Shown here: positions 52,840 through 63,910 of the stretch, piece after piece
Layout of the letters: each line of letters starts with the position of its first letter
Numbering within the stretch: the first letter of the stretch is position 1
Origin: Echinometra lucunter
Taxonomy: Eukaryota > Echinodermata > Echinoidea > Camarodonta > Echinometridae
NCBI GenBank assembly: GCA_029962745.1
Contig: CM057151.1
Location: forward strand, 4,426,970-4,490,969
DNA length: 64,000 nt
Direction of reading: 5' to 3'
Position numbers and translations under genes: made by a program
Notes under the pieces: generated by a model
The model's input: the letters and a program-made list of their open reading frames with translations, nothing else
What the model was told of the DNA's origin: nothing
Databases searched by the model: none

Positions 52840-55800
52840 GAGAAATCATAAAAATATTGGGTTTATTCAACATAACTAATATACGTGATGTGTAGGAAAA
52901 ACGGATACAAAACTGCCAAAAATTTGCATTCAGCCTCATTCACAGTATGTTATTAATTTGATTACTGCAATGTACTGTAAACATAAGCTTGACACAGAAT
53001 ACCAGAGAACATGCCAACTATTTTGGAAGTCCCTATCAGCCAAACAGATACATTATCATCAAAATGAAGTTTGTAGTAAAACTTGTCTTCCTGGATATCT
53101 CTCTCCATGTCTCCTGGTTGGCACACAGTCCAAAATGACTTCACTTTATAACCACTTCCAATGGGATACTACACATGAGAAACAGCTGTGCTCTGTCTGT
53201 TTCAAAAATAGATGTCTTGTTTGTTTTCACAGATGTTCTCATATATGTCATTCTTACATGATACCAAGTCACCCTTGCCTCCTATCTTCTAGATATGTAT
53301 GAGAATTACATGTGTGAAGTTACTCACACACTATTTACATTTATGAAACACAAACATTGACTGAAATGAGTAAATGATGATGTATCATTACTACATGTAG
53401 TGTGGATAATGACCCCTAATTAATGGGGGGGGGGGGAATGAAGTTTTGCTAACTTGATATCTTTGGGTTCTTATTTTAAATAGAGAGAAAATAAAAATGT
53501 AAAAGTCCAGTCTTATCATACACCATAAATATATTATGTAATAACATTTTAAACTACTGAGATCTACATGAGTAAATGTACAGCTGTAATATACATGTAA
53601 AACAAAAAATATGAGTTTTATTATCTCAATATACTGAGAAATTGTACCTTTGAAACTGGAGGTATGATGTACAATGTACAATGTATAAGCATGTGAAGGT
53701 TAGCCCAGAATTTAATAATCATATGTGTCCTGGAAAATAACCACGCTATTCATTCATTTAGAAATGATCTTATCAAATAAGACATACAGTCATTATTAGT
53801 CATCTCTCTATTCCAAAATCCATGCTCCACACCTCATTACTTTGTTATTCATCTACAAACAACTTAGACACCTCTCTACTATAAATTGACCCAAGGGGAG
53901 AGAGTGAAATTATTTTCCCCACCAAAATACTCCCAATGGCGACAAGTTCAAATAGTAGGTCGCTGCAGTGAAAAGAGATCAAGCGATGCCTTGAATTTTA
54001 AGCAGGCGTGCATGCTCATAGTTTGATGATCGCCTCGCCTTTTGCAATTACGAGGGTGCGAGTTCCCTCACACCTTACGCCATTAATGAGCAATATTAGA
54101 AGCCTTTGTTCACTTCCTAACACGTCCCAGTTGAGATGCACAAAAGAGATGTAATTAGATGAATTGGTTAGAAATAAGGAGAGGAGGTTGCTGGGTTTAA
54201 TAATGAAATTTAGAAGTATGATTGTCAACTCTAAAAAAAGAAAATGGCTAATACGCAGAGTCACTGAATGGGAAAATAAACTGCATTTCTCAAATCCGAA
54301 CAAGGATCTGTATTGTCCTTGCTGCCAATAAGACTTTGATACATATAGTGTTTTCATGTCTACCATAACTCATGCCTGTATACTGTAGGGAAACATATCT
54401 GCATGTTTTTCATGTCATATTCAACCACAATTTTCATGAATCAGGGTAAACCCACCGTATATCATCTAAGTTGCTTTGATAATGAATGCTTCATAGTCAA
54501 TTTTGGAAAAAAAAGAGGAAAATTCAAATCCTAAATTCAAACTTTAACCGCTGGACTACACAAAAGTCTATATTGATATCTAATCCTAAACCTAACCAAA
54601 AACCTTATCGGCATCACTGCAAAGAGCACTAATGTCTGATTATCCACCCTTTATAATTTCAGCCTCTATGCATCCAGCCTACAACTGTAGATATGAGTAA
54701 TAAAAGAGAAAAGTTTTTTTTTTAAATACAACAAATATAAAGCCTACAACTGTCACAAGGAAAATGATGGAACAGAGGATGCTAACATCATCCCTGGTTT
54801 GACTGACAGGTAAGTCTTTTCAGAAGGCCATATTGACAATTGGAAGCACACAAAATTCAAAAGGGTGGAGTAAAGATTCTTCTGAAATCAGCTGTCCATG
54901 GGGTGTGCTCTTCTCACATTTGACTTTTGTTCAATATTTGTATTATAGAATGTTTACAGAATAAGCCTTCTTATGTTTTGCCACAAACTCTACAGCTTTG
55001 TGGGTGTTCAGTGAAGTCTAGAGGTCATTTGAACTTAAGAAATAAACATGAAATACAAAAGTGAATATTTGATGACATTATTGTTAAATCAACTGCATTT
55101 ATTGTCTCCTGTTTTCTTACGCACATAAATTGTAATATATGTATGCTTAAGACTTGCTAATTAGGAACTCCACTGGCATACATGTACATTTCCTAAAAAT
55201 CTAAACTCAAAGGCCTACATTCACAAAAGAGGTTTAAGTCTTTATATTATAGTCTAAATCTCAAAAAGTGTAAAACACGCATGTCCTCTTGTCCACTGGG
55301 CTGGTAGCATTGTGCTTTAATGCACTAACTTACGCATATCTATGCATATTTGCTCTAATTCATGCTCATTTTATTTACATAAACCATGGTTTGAATATAA
55401 ACCTCTTTTGTGAATTCTAAATATGTATGCAGGTTGACTAGCAATGCTACATACTGTACACTGTAGTATCAAGTACACTTCAAAACAGCCCTACATATAT
55501 GTTTCTTTAAACCTTTCTACCACGATTTTCAACATGTCGGGAGTGATTGATGAGCTCCTTTAAAACATGCTATTAATAAGTGCAGTGAGGTAGAGAGCCT
55601 TGATACAGACATTGATGATGGGGTCATATCAGGTCATCTCTAGCCCCTAGGATAATACTTCACTGAATAGATGGGACGGATGGGAAGATGGATGGGAAGC
55701 AGTACATCCTTTTGATCTACACATGGATAAGCATGCATGCAATCCTGAATTTTACTATTAAAAAAAAAGATTTCCTTCATGGAGGTATTTATCTTAATAA

Positions 55801-56040
55801 TGCACATGTGTGTATTGAACCTTGCATTATTACAAGAATGAAATGATCTGCTGAGTTCCCCCCAATCCTGATGGATTCTGATCACAAAAACAATTGTCAA
55901 AGATGATTTCTGGTTACCAAATATGAAAAATTTACTGATCCATCTGACATCATCTGATAGTAATAACTGATCTACATGTACAATATATCTGTAATTATGT
56001 GGAATACTAATTCTGTTCACAGAAGTCTTTTTGGAACTAG
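52840..56040. other. MCC intron 1, nothing recognised
   Basis: A+T-rich DNA with a poly-G run near 53427. No gene or clear repeat was seen apart from short-word repeats. Confidence 0.5.
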
Positions 56041-56045
56041 TTACA

Positions 56046-56462
56046 ATTATATCAATAGAAATTTCATAGTGAACTTTTGCGTCCTTTTGTATTCACAAGA
56101 GCCCTTTACAGCTTTCCATAGTTGCTTATACCCCCATCTCACTAGAATGCGATTCTGCTGCGATCCTCAAAAATCAAGAAAGCACAGTGTGGTGGATTGT
56201 GGCTTGAGCTTTGTCAATCTGCTCCGTCGTATCTTGAGCCTTTCTAAAGTGCTATTATATCAATAGAAATTTCATAGTGAACTTTTGCGTCCTTTTGTAT
56301 TCACAAGAGCCCTTTACAGCTTTCCATAGTTGCTTATACCCCCATCTCACTAGAATGCGATTCTGCTGCGATCCTCAAAAATCAAGAAAGCACAGTGTGG
56401 TGGATTGTGGCTTGAGCTTTGTCAATCTGCTCCGTCGTATCTTGAGCCTTTTCTAAAGTGCC
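56046..56462. repeat. Near-perfect tandem duplication, 2 x about 208 bp
   Basis: ATTATATCAATAGAAATTTC through CGTCGTATCTTGAGCC occurs at 56046-56253 and again from 56254 to about 56462. The only clear difference is one extra T near the end of the second copy. The unit has no recognised function. Confidence 0.93.
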
Positions 56463-58288
56463 AATGATCGCAACCATTGTCCTTGTCGCCAACAAGTTTT
56501 GAACTTGTTCAATGCTTGTTCTGTAGCGAGAGCACCGAGGTCGCCAAGAGTGCCACAATCATCTTAAGAGCGTATTAAAAGCGACATCCCTGTAGCTGTA
56601 ACGTATCAGTAACGCCTAAAGCGTACTTCAAGCACATTGAAAGCGGCTCCTATGGCTCCTGCTTTCGGGCCCGTTCCCAAGACGATATTTCCTCAGTTAT
56701 GTCTGTGCGCATCTCATCCGCACATCCTGGCTGGTATTGTTACGTCATTACAGCATTAGTGCAATCACCGCCCAGGTCAAAAATGGAGTTGGAGGGCAAT
56801 TCTGCCATGCTTTGCAAAATTTTCGCAGATCTCCATAGATCACCATGGTCACCATGATCACCTTTCTAGTGAGGTGGGGGCCTTCCTGTTCCAATGTATT
56901 CAAGAAACTATGATACATAATATTTTTACCATTGAACTTACTCATCAAAAGACCACATGTGGCAATTGGTATATACAGGGAAATGTAATTCCCTGTATAA
57001 ATGTACACATGCTACTCAGAAGTTAAACTCACTACATGTATGTGTATGTCCACTGTGAAATCACATACAAAAAGTAATACAAAATTACTGCAGATATTGA
57101 GGTACTGTACTGCTGGTCTAATAATGAAGGAATTTACCTCCACTGTTTCCTTTCACATTTAAACATATTTTTACATTAGTTCCTAAGCAAACATAACATA
57201 TTGACAAATTAACATTTTATTGCTATATTGGCCTGCTACTAAGAAAAACTTGCACTAAAACTTCATTAGTGTTTGTAGACCTCAGGTCATACCAAAGAGT
57301 CCATTCTAAATGTCATCATTTCATACTCATTCTTCACATACACTTTCATTTACATGTACCTCATGAGGAAATACAGTTCTATTTTACAGCTTTATTATGA
57401 AAGTTACACACTTTGCTTTATTAGGAGAGTTACAGATTTTTATTTTCTTAGGCAAAGTCACAGATTTTGTAAAGGGCTTCTATCTTTTGTATTTGGTTAT
57501 ATGCTCAGCTCACACTGTAAATCCAGTTAGACTACAATGGCTGCTTACAAAAGGTTTTACAAAGGGAACAATAGAGATGTAATCTACACCCTCCCTCTGG
57601 CCAGAAATCAGAATGCCTTTTGTCTGGAATGTACACATGCACATACCATGTAGTACATTGCACATTGTTCAACACTATCAATAGACACATTCAGAATATC
57701 TGCAAAATGATCTATAAAATGGTGAGTGCCACAATGGTGGGTGCCAAAATGGTGCAATTATGTAGTTATGTACATGTATAAATGGTTGCTAGAAATGTAC
57801 ATGTACAATTTTAGGCCTACAAGAAAGGAAGCAGTGATCACTATTAAAATCTACAAAACTTTCACAAATTTAAAAAGTGGTCCAGATTAATGAAAGGTTG
57901 CAAACAAATCATAACTGCATTATAATAATGTTCAACTTTTTAACTGACTTTTTAAAAAAGATTCTTGCTATGAAAAAAATGACTATACAATTACATACAT
58001 GTACATACATGTACATACCAATTCGCCAGGGAGGCCTGTACATCATCTGCATGCATGAAGATGCATAAAAAGGGCATTTTTTTTCAGCATCGGGCATAAA
58101 AATCAAGAAAAAGGATATCAAATTTAGAAGTGATGATGCAATTCTTGAATAAAATCCCTGTTAAGGGAATAAAAAACAGAGACGTTAGATAGCTTTCTGT
58201 GACCGGGGTATCAAAACCACTCCCACATCAATTCTCGTTCAGGGTGCTTTTCAGAAAGTGATGTACTCGGACGATGTACAGACCTCAA

Positions 58289-58440
58289 AGAGACATACCC
58301 TCGCCCCTGGGTAATTTGCAATTTAAGTTTCCTGTAGTGAAAATTCCTTTTCCATTGGCATGACCACATGCAATAAAGCCTGTACTTCCATCTTCATACA
58401 TACAGTACTGTACTTCCATCTTCATACATGGTGACACGAC
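58289..58440 (-). other. Short open stretch next to the minisatellite, possible exon
   Basis: Read on the minus strand downstream of the 15-bp array, a frame gives MYEDGSTGFIACGHANGKGI, then FTTGNLNCKLPRGEG, and meets a GTATGT donor-like site near 58300. An acceptor-like TACAG lies before GCTTTATTGC. It lies inside MCC intron 1 on the same strand. The peptide is not recognised. A 22-bp piece at its start is duplicated (58385-58406 and 58415-58436). It is probably chance, but looks more protein-like than its surroundings. Confidence 0.2.
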
Positions 58441-58750
58441 ATATGCTCCGCCGACAACTACTCCGGGACAAATGCTCCGGAACAATTGCTCCACCGATAT
58501 TTGCTCTGCCGACATTTGCTCCGCCGACATTTCCTCAACTGACATATGCTCCACCGACATTTGCTCCACCGACATTTGCTCCGCCGACAATTGCTCCGCC
58601 GACAATTCCTCTGAAATGCCGACATTTGCTCCGCCGACAATTGCTCCGCCAACATTTGCTCGGCCGACATACACTCCGAAATGCTGACATTTGCTCCCTC
58701 AACAAAAATATTGCTCCAAAACTACGACAATTTCTCCGCCGAAATATATT
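58441..58750. repeat. 15-bp minisatellite (TTTGCTCCGCCGACA)n
   Basis: About 20 units of a 15-bp motif, with occasional insertions, run through the region. Because the unit is a multiple of three, open frames persist on both strands (SAEQM repeats on minus, APPTF repeats on plus). These are repeat artefacts unless transcript evidence shows otherwise. Confidence 0.88.
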
Positions 58751-58927
58751 CCGAAGAATTTCCTTTCCATGTACCTACACTGTATGTAGCAGTCAATTTT
58801 CTCCTAAATAGTTGATTTTGACATATCAGCAGATCTTGGCAGTTGATGAAATAGTGACTTTATCCATTGTTTGTTTGTTTTTTCATAATACCATGAAAAA
58901 AAAGTACTAAGTGTACATTTAATAGAT

Positions 58928-59031
58928 GTGTTCGCTTCGGCAACACATCTATTAAAATTGGAACAATACAGAGAAGATTAGCAGGGCCCTGCGCAAGGAT
59001 GACACGCAAAATCGTGAAGCGTTCCATATTT
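58928..59031 (+). ncRNA. RNU6: U6 spliceosomal snRNA copy (gene or recent pseudogene)
   Basis: This is a near full-length U6 snRNA of about 104 nt. The 5' stem-loop GTGTTCGCTTCGGCAACAC is followed by AAATTGGAAC, the ACAGAGA box with AGATTAGCA (58970 region), then TGCGCAAGGATGACACGCAA, TCGTGAAGCGTTCC and a T-run terminator. Compared with the usual metazoan U6 from memory, GGGCCCTGCGC replaces TGGCCCCTGCGC (one base shorter), AAATCG replaces AATTCG, and the single-stranded ATATACT after the 5' stem is ATCTATT. The ACAGAGA and AGC catalytic elements are intact. I see no clear TATA box around -25 to -30, which argues for a pseudogene. It sits in MCC intron 1 on the opposite strand. Confidence 0.9.
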
Positions 59032-60101
59032 TTTCCCCCACGTCTATGCATGAGTTACCTAGGTATGCCCCAAAAAACAGTATGTACTGCTATTGGTAAG
59101 ATTGCATCTATGAAAGGGCTGGGCAAGCGCTAGCTTGGAACTGAGCTGAAGCATGTGGTTTTTTTTTTTCTTTCTTTTACTCATCTTCCTTTCTAAGTTT
59201 CGATTACAGATATATATATAAATAGCTCAAAATATACTTGAAATTATATGTAAATTGAAAGAGATAAAGAAAGAGAGACAGAAAGAAATACTGCAGTGAA
59301 TCCTTTATTTATAATGTCATTGGCAACAATAGTCAAATATGACTGATTGCCGATACCATACAACGAAAGAAGAAGAAGAATATGTTTAATGTTAGTTGCT
59401 TTTTCAGGGAGTTGGGAAATCTCTGGTTGCTTAGAAACCAACATATGTTTAGTGTTGACACTTTGTGTTGATCAATGTTTTTGAATTATCTTTTCATCCA
59501 GAATATTAAGAATTACACAAAAGAGCAGAAAGTGCAAAAACAACAGGAAATTTAAGACCATTTCTGCTGCACTGCATAGTGCACTGTCATGTATAAAATC
59601 AATTATAATCTAACTTAAAATTATCACTGAAGCCTCTTTATTGGCAAAGCAGAGTGGAATTTATAACTACTGTTATTCTGTACACCTTGACAATTCGTTG
59701 TAGCATCTTAAAATTTTCATTAATACTAACAAAATTCACATCTGTCTGAAATCATGTAGGAATAAAAGATAAAAATAATTATTGCCAATTTGAGAAGGAA
59801 AAGTTGTTTTATTTAGGCCACCAGAAATATCTGAACTACCATTCCAGTCAGTAACAATCAATCAAGATTATTAAAACTTAAAAAGTAGTGAACTGGTGGT
59901 TTAAAAAAATAATCATTTTGAATCAATTTTGCACAAATATTCAACCAAAAATTTATGAGAACATGCAAGAGAGATAAAAGCAGATTACATGTAGCATTTA
60001 TTTTAAATTTAAAAGGAAAATTTTCATGAAGGTATGCAAATATGAGGTAATTTTTTAATCGGCTAACAATCGAGTGTAAAAAAAAATGGATGATATTTAG
60101 T

Positions 60102-60312
60102 GGTGGTGGTGGTGGTGAATTGGGTTTTTACAGACGTGTATCAATCAATTCTGATTTTTTACGTCTGGGACCGACCTTTAATGTCACCATCCAAAAGACG
60201 TGGCAAATGTAGATTCATGTCTTGCCAAAGGACATTAGTGCCACTGCAGGGATTTGAACCACAGACCTTGGGGTTCTAAGTCTGGAGACTTATCTACTGA
60301 GCCACAACACCT
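60102..60312 (-). repeat. tRNA-derived SINE, minus strand
   Basis: Read on the minus strand, an A box (TGGCTCAGTAGATAAG, near 60304-60289) and a B box (GGTTCAAATC, 60260-60251) head an element. Its body contains GTCCTTTGGCAAGACATGAA, GGTCGGTCCCAGACGTAAAA and a tail ending in a CCA/CAC triplet repeat at 60117-60102. Box order and spacing are those of a tRNA head; the remainder is SINE body. It belongs to a different family from the SINE at 33.7 kb. Confidence 0.72.
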
Positions 60313-61622
60313 CTACCTGAACCATGAGATAGGCAACTTGATGCAACTACATTGTATGCAGGCACTCATCCACCGAAACTGGCAGGTACATGGAGCCTTG
60401 GTGGAGATCTTTTCACAGTATGGAAATATTCAAACTTTTAATCTTATACTCATTCATGTACTGACCACTTGACTGTCTCATATCAGGGGTATCAATCTGG
60501 TTTACATTTTGGGAGGGACACTCTCAAACTTTTTTTAGGGGGACATTAAATTGGGGGGGGGGGGGGAGATACATGTAGACATGCAAACACACATACACAC
60601 ATGTACACACAAGAAAAAAGGGTCCACAGCTTAAATTTTTTGAGGGACATACCCTATTGTATCCCTAACCCCTAAAAAATTTAGGGGATGTGTCCCCATC
60701 CTGTTCCCCCCCCCCCTCCTGATCGATGCTTACCGTATGTCTCATATGAATCATTTTGGAGAGGGATATTCAAATGCTGGACTTTAAGGAGGGAGAAGGT
60801 CAGATTTCTTTAATTACAGGATAACTAAGTGGGATTCTTGATGTAGTATCAAATACATGTAAGCACTGTAATTTCTTGGAAAGGGTTGGATATTTTTGTA
60901 GACTGACTTTCTATTTAAAAACTGAATTAGTACTTTTATTTTGTAACAGGTCTGCATGTCTTCTTTTCAACTTTTTGAATGATTTATGTAACGAATCATT
61001 CAACTATCCACGCTAATTTTACATAATTTTGTAAGTAGCAATATTACAGGGCCAGGGAGCCTTGCACATGTATATAAAATATTTTTTTCATATTCGAGTG
61101 CACTCCATGTTAAACAATTTTGTATTTCAACAAGTTATGGATTTGGTAAAGTTCCTTTTTTTCCACGACTGTTTTGTTCTAAGAGAATTCCCCCCCCCCC
61201 CCCCAAAAACAGATTTTCTATCCAGGCATGGCTACGGTGGTCATTATTTTTTCTTTCTTTAAAGGTATCTGGTAACTTTGTAGGGGCTTGATTTGATAAA
61301 ATAAATTTAATTTTGATGTCTGTGTTGTATAAAGATGTTCAGAAGGATAAATAAACAGCCAGGAATATAAGATGTTATGATCAAGATATCTACACTGAAT
61401 TCCACCATTTGCAAAACCACCCTGGGTATGCTTTTGTTTCACATTGCAATCTACAGGGTAAAGAGGGTCTATCATTACCTAGGGATACCAAGGGAAGATT
61501 GTGAATGCAGGCATATTATGCCTCTTTATTCAGTTCTAGATTCTTCCTCTTTAAGATGGCCGACTCATTTTGCAGGTACAGGGCATTCATAGTTGTATTT
61601 TATAGGCCCATTCTTCTAGCAT

Positions 61623-61940
61623 CTAAAGCAACTTCAAACTGTGTACAACTTCATTTAGAAGACTATTCCATGTTTTTCCTATTCTTACATAAAAAGAGTT
61701 TTTGTATCTCCGTGTTTTGGTCCCGTAAATAAACCATTTTTTACTACATCCTCTATTCATTCTGATCTCTGTTGGTGTGTCTGAATCACATTTGCTAAAA
61801 AAGCTTGTTATGTTTTCGATCTAGGCCTAGACCAAATTTTCTGTCTCCAACTGAGGAGCCAACCCTACCCAAATAAGTGGTTAACGAACGAGAGACAGAA
61901 AATTCGGTCTAGTTTCGATCATATCACTGTGCCGCCGCGG
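61623..61940 (-). mobile_element. LINE RT C-terminal fragment, split by a 91-bp insertion
   Basis: On the minus strand an open stretch ends at TAG (61625-61623). It reads DMIENITSFFSKCDSDTPTE, RGCSKKWFIYGTKTRRYKNS and FYVRIGKTWNSLLNEVV. The YKNSF..R..K.WNSL pattern is a LINE reverse-transcriptase C-terminus. The reading frame is continuous only if the insertion at 61822-61912 and one copy of its flanking 8-bp repeat are left out. An in-frame TGA lies a few codons further upstream, so only a short piece survives. Confidence 0.65.
61822..61912. mobile_element. 91-bp MITE with 8-bp target duplication, inserted in a LINE
   Basis: Near-perfect inverted ends (CTAGACCAAATTTTCTGTCT on the left, against AGACAGAAAATTCGGTCTAG on the right) enclose about 40 bp. 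The direct repeat TTTCGATC flanks both sides (61814-61821 and 61913-61920). An 8-bp duplication points to a hAT- or P-like transposase acting in trans. Removing the element restores the surrounding LINE frame. Confidence 0.7.
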
Positions 61941-62345
61941 TCACTTGTATATTTTCATGTCTTGTAATTGTAAAGCAAACGGTGCTTTTGAAGTGCATTT
62001 TCAGGGTTTCATATTTACCACTTACATGAATGCAAGGTTATCTCAGATATTTACACAATATTACATACTGGTCATTTATATCCCACCTCGAGGATCAGAT
62101 TCAGATTCATTCTCTGATTGTATTTCTCTACGGCTATGCAGCTCAGATTGTAAAGTTAGACCTCTACTCCAATTTACAAATTACATCTAGAACTTCTTTG
62201 AATATTATATCTAGACCCTATATATTTTGACAGAAAAATGAAGTTTTTGAGCAGCCATGACACCACAGGACTATTTTTTGTTTTAACAGTTACATTCTAA
62301 ACGACTGGGATTTGTAAAATAAAATTGGATAATAAAATTACAGAC

Positions 62346-62524
62346 CCATCGATAAAACCGTCCCCGTCGCTGTCGCACGTCTGGAACAGTCGCCTAAGCT
62401 TCTCTTGGCTCCCCTCGCTGTCCCCGTTTGAAGACTCGCTGCTGTCGCTGCTACTGCTCGTCCGTACCCTACTTTTGCTGGGTTCTAAGTAGGTTGCACC
62501 TCGCGGTCCTTTCTTCTGATCCAT
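62346..62524 (-). CDS. MCC: MCC orthologue, coding exon 1 (start codon, Ser-rich leader, first EF-hand)
   Basis: This is the first coding exon of an MCC (colorectal mutant cancer protein) orthologue, an EF-hand and coiled-coil scaffold linked in vertebrates to cell migration, polarity and Wnt/NF-kB signalling. It reads 59 codons plus two bases. A basic leader (MDQKKGPRGA) is followed by a Ser/Asp-rich stretch (residues 22-40), then EKLRRLFQTC and the EF-hand loop DSDGDGFIDG, completed by Q-D in exon 2. The LRRLFQTC-D-x-D-G-D-G pattern is what I recall of the long MCC isoform. The ATG at 62524 is supported by an in-frame TAG only two codons upstream and by a good context (A at -3, G at +4). 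The donor GT is at 62345-62344 and the exon ends in phase 2, matching exon 2. Family recognition is strong; the function is inferred from vertebrates. Confidence 0.87.
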
Positions 62525-62530
62525 TCTCTA

Positions 62531-62700
62531 TGTTTTACTTAGATTACATCCATTCGAAGCATATCGATTATATTTTCTTGTTGCTATTTCCTAAATTTTA
62601 TTGATATTGTCATCATCACTGATGAGGCGACCGCAAGTATCATAGACACAGTTTACAGGTTCGCTGGGCTAGTACACGTACGTACAAAAAATCACGCGTC
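62531..62700 (-). promoter_or_regulatory. Probable MCC long-isoform 5' UTR and promoter region
   Basis: This is the sequence directly upstream of the MCC start codon on the minus strand. No TATA box or sharp motif can be called; ACGCGTCGA near 62694 is a small CpG-containing patch. The assignment rests only on position. Confidence 0.3.
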
Positions 62701-63075
62701 GAGTTTCTTTTGCACATGTTTGACAGGACACAACCATTAGAGATAAACAAACAAACACATGATTATCAACGACCTAAAATACTATTCATTTTTTCGATTT
62801 CGAAAACAGAAATGACGTGAACTTTATTTTTATATAATAACTTGTATATGTTTCGTGTGATTTTATTTCTCTTTGCTCTAAAACATCATGGTACGATTGC
62901 TTCTCAGACCTTGAGTACCTCGACACCCCTATTTTTAATGGAATGTTCAGAGACATTACGGGGGGGGGGGGGGCTTTAGATAAGATCCAAAGAGTTATTA
63001 TTCGTCTTGTCGTATCGTCTTGTAAATTACAGAAAGGTTTACGTGATTGATTTTTTTTTTAATGTTTGTACAGTT

Positions 63076-63624
63076 CATTGGCGTAAATCCCGGGGGGGAT
63101 GGGGGGGGGGGGGATATATCCCCCACTTTTTGGAGGGGGGGGGGGGGGATGGCGTGTACAAATATCCCCCCCCCCACTTTTTAAGAAAGAAAATATATTT
63201 TAATTAATCCGTTAGTAAAATCTTTGAATATCTGTCATAAACAACCATCATATTTTAGAATTTCTATTTGAAAATGCGATTGAAAACCAAAAAAGTGGTT
63301 ATTTTTGGCTTGCTCACTCGTCATTATTTTAGAATTTCTATTCGAAAATGCGATTAAAAATGAGAAAAGTGGTTATTTTTGGCTTGCTCGCTTTGCTCGC
63401 TCATATTTTAGAATTTCTGTCAGAAAATGCGATTAAAAACTAGAAAAATGGTTATTTTTGGCTCACTCGCTCGCAAAATAAATATTAAAATGTGTGTAAG
63501 GGGGTCTGTGGGGGTCAGTGAGAGTGTGTGCTTATACCTAAGTGTGAGATCGACAGAAAAAAAAATCGTCAAAAAAGTCAATCATCCCCCCCCCCCCACT
63601 CCTCAGAGTGGATTTACGCTGGTG
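63076..63624. mobile_element. 549-bp hAT-like MITE with internal repeats and poly-G blocks
   Basis: The ends CATTGGCGTAAATCC and GGATTTACGCTGGTG are inverted at 12 of 15 positions. The 8-bp direct repeat GTACAGTT flanks them (63068-63075 and 63625-63632). Just inside are poly-G/poly-C blocks (63089-63175 and 63586-63598). The centre holds three tandem copies of about 77 bp (start near 63253, 63329, 63406) sharing TTTTAGAATTTCTATT and GTGGTTATTTTTGGCTTGCT. There is no coding capacity. Confidence 0.75.
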
Positions 63625-63910
63625 GTACAGTTTGATCTGAAATTCATTGGTTTCCTATAAGCCACCCTGATTTGATGCAGCGAATTGATCCTCACCTTTA
63701 TTTTCCGACTTGAGGACATATTCCATCACAACTCTCCTACAAAATTTACTTTGTATTTTTTAAGGAAAATTAGAGAGGGTTCATTAATGAAATCAACATT
63801 CAGTGGGGTGAAATCATGCATGCTAAAACTTGATGTGCCTTATGCTATCATCTTTTCGCCTAGTTTTTAACAAATCTGAAAAATAAATAATATAAAGAAA
63901 TGGTTTTTAC

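Noticed and set aside
54790..54830. CAG/GTAAGT donor-like site on the plus strand
   Set aside because: An isolated perfect donor word without an open frame or acceptor in front of it.
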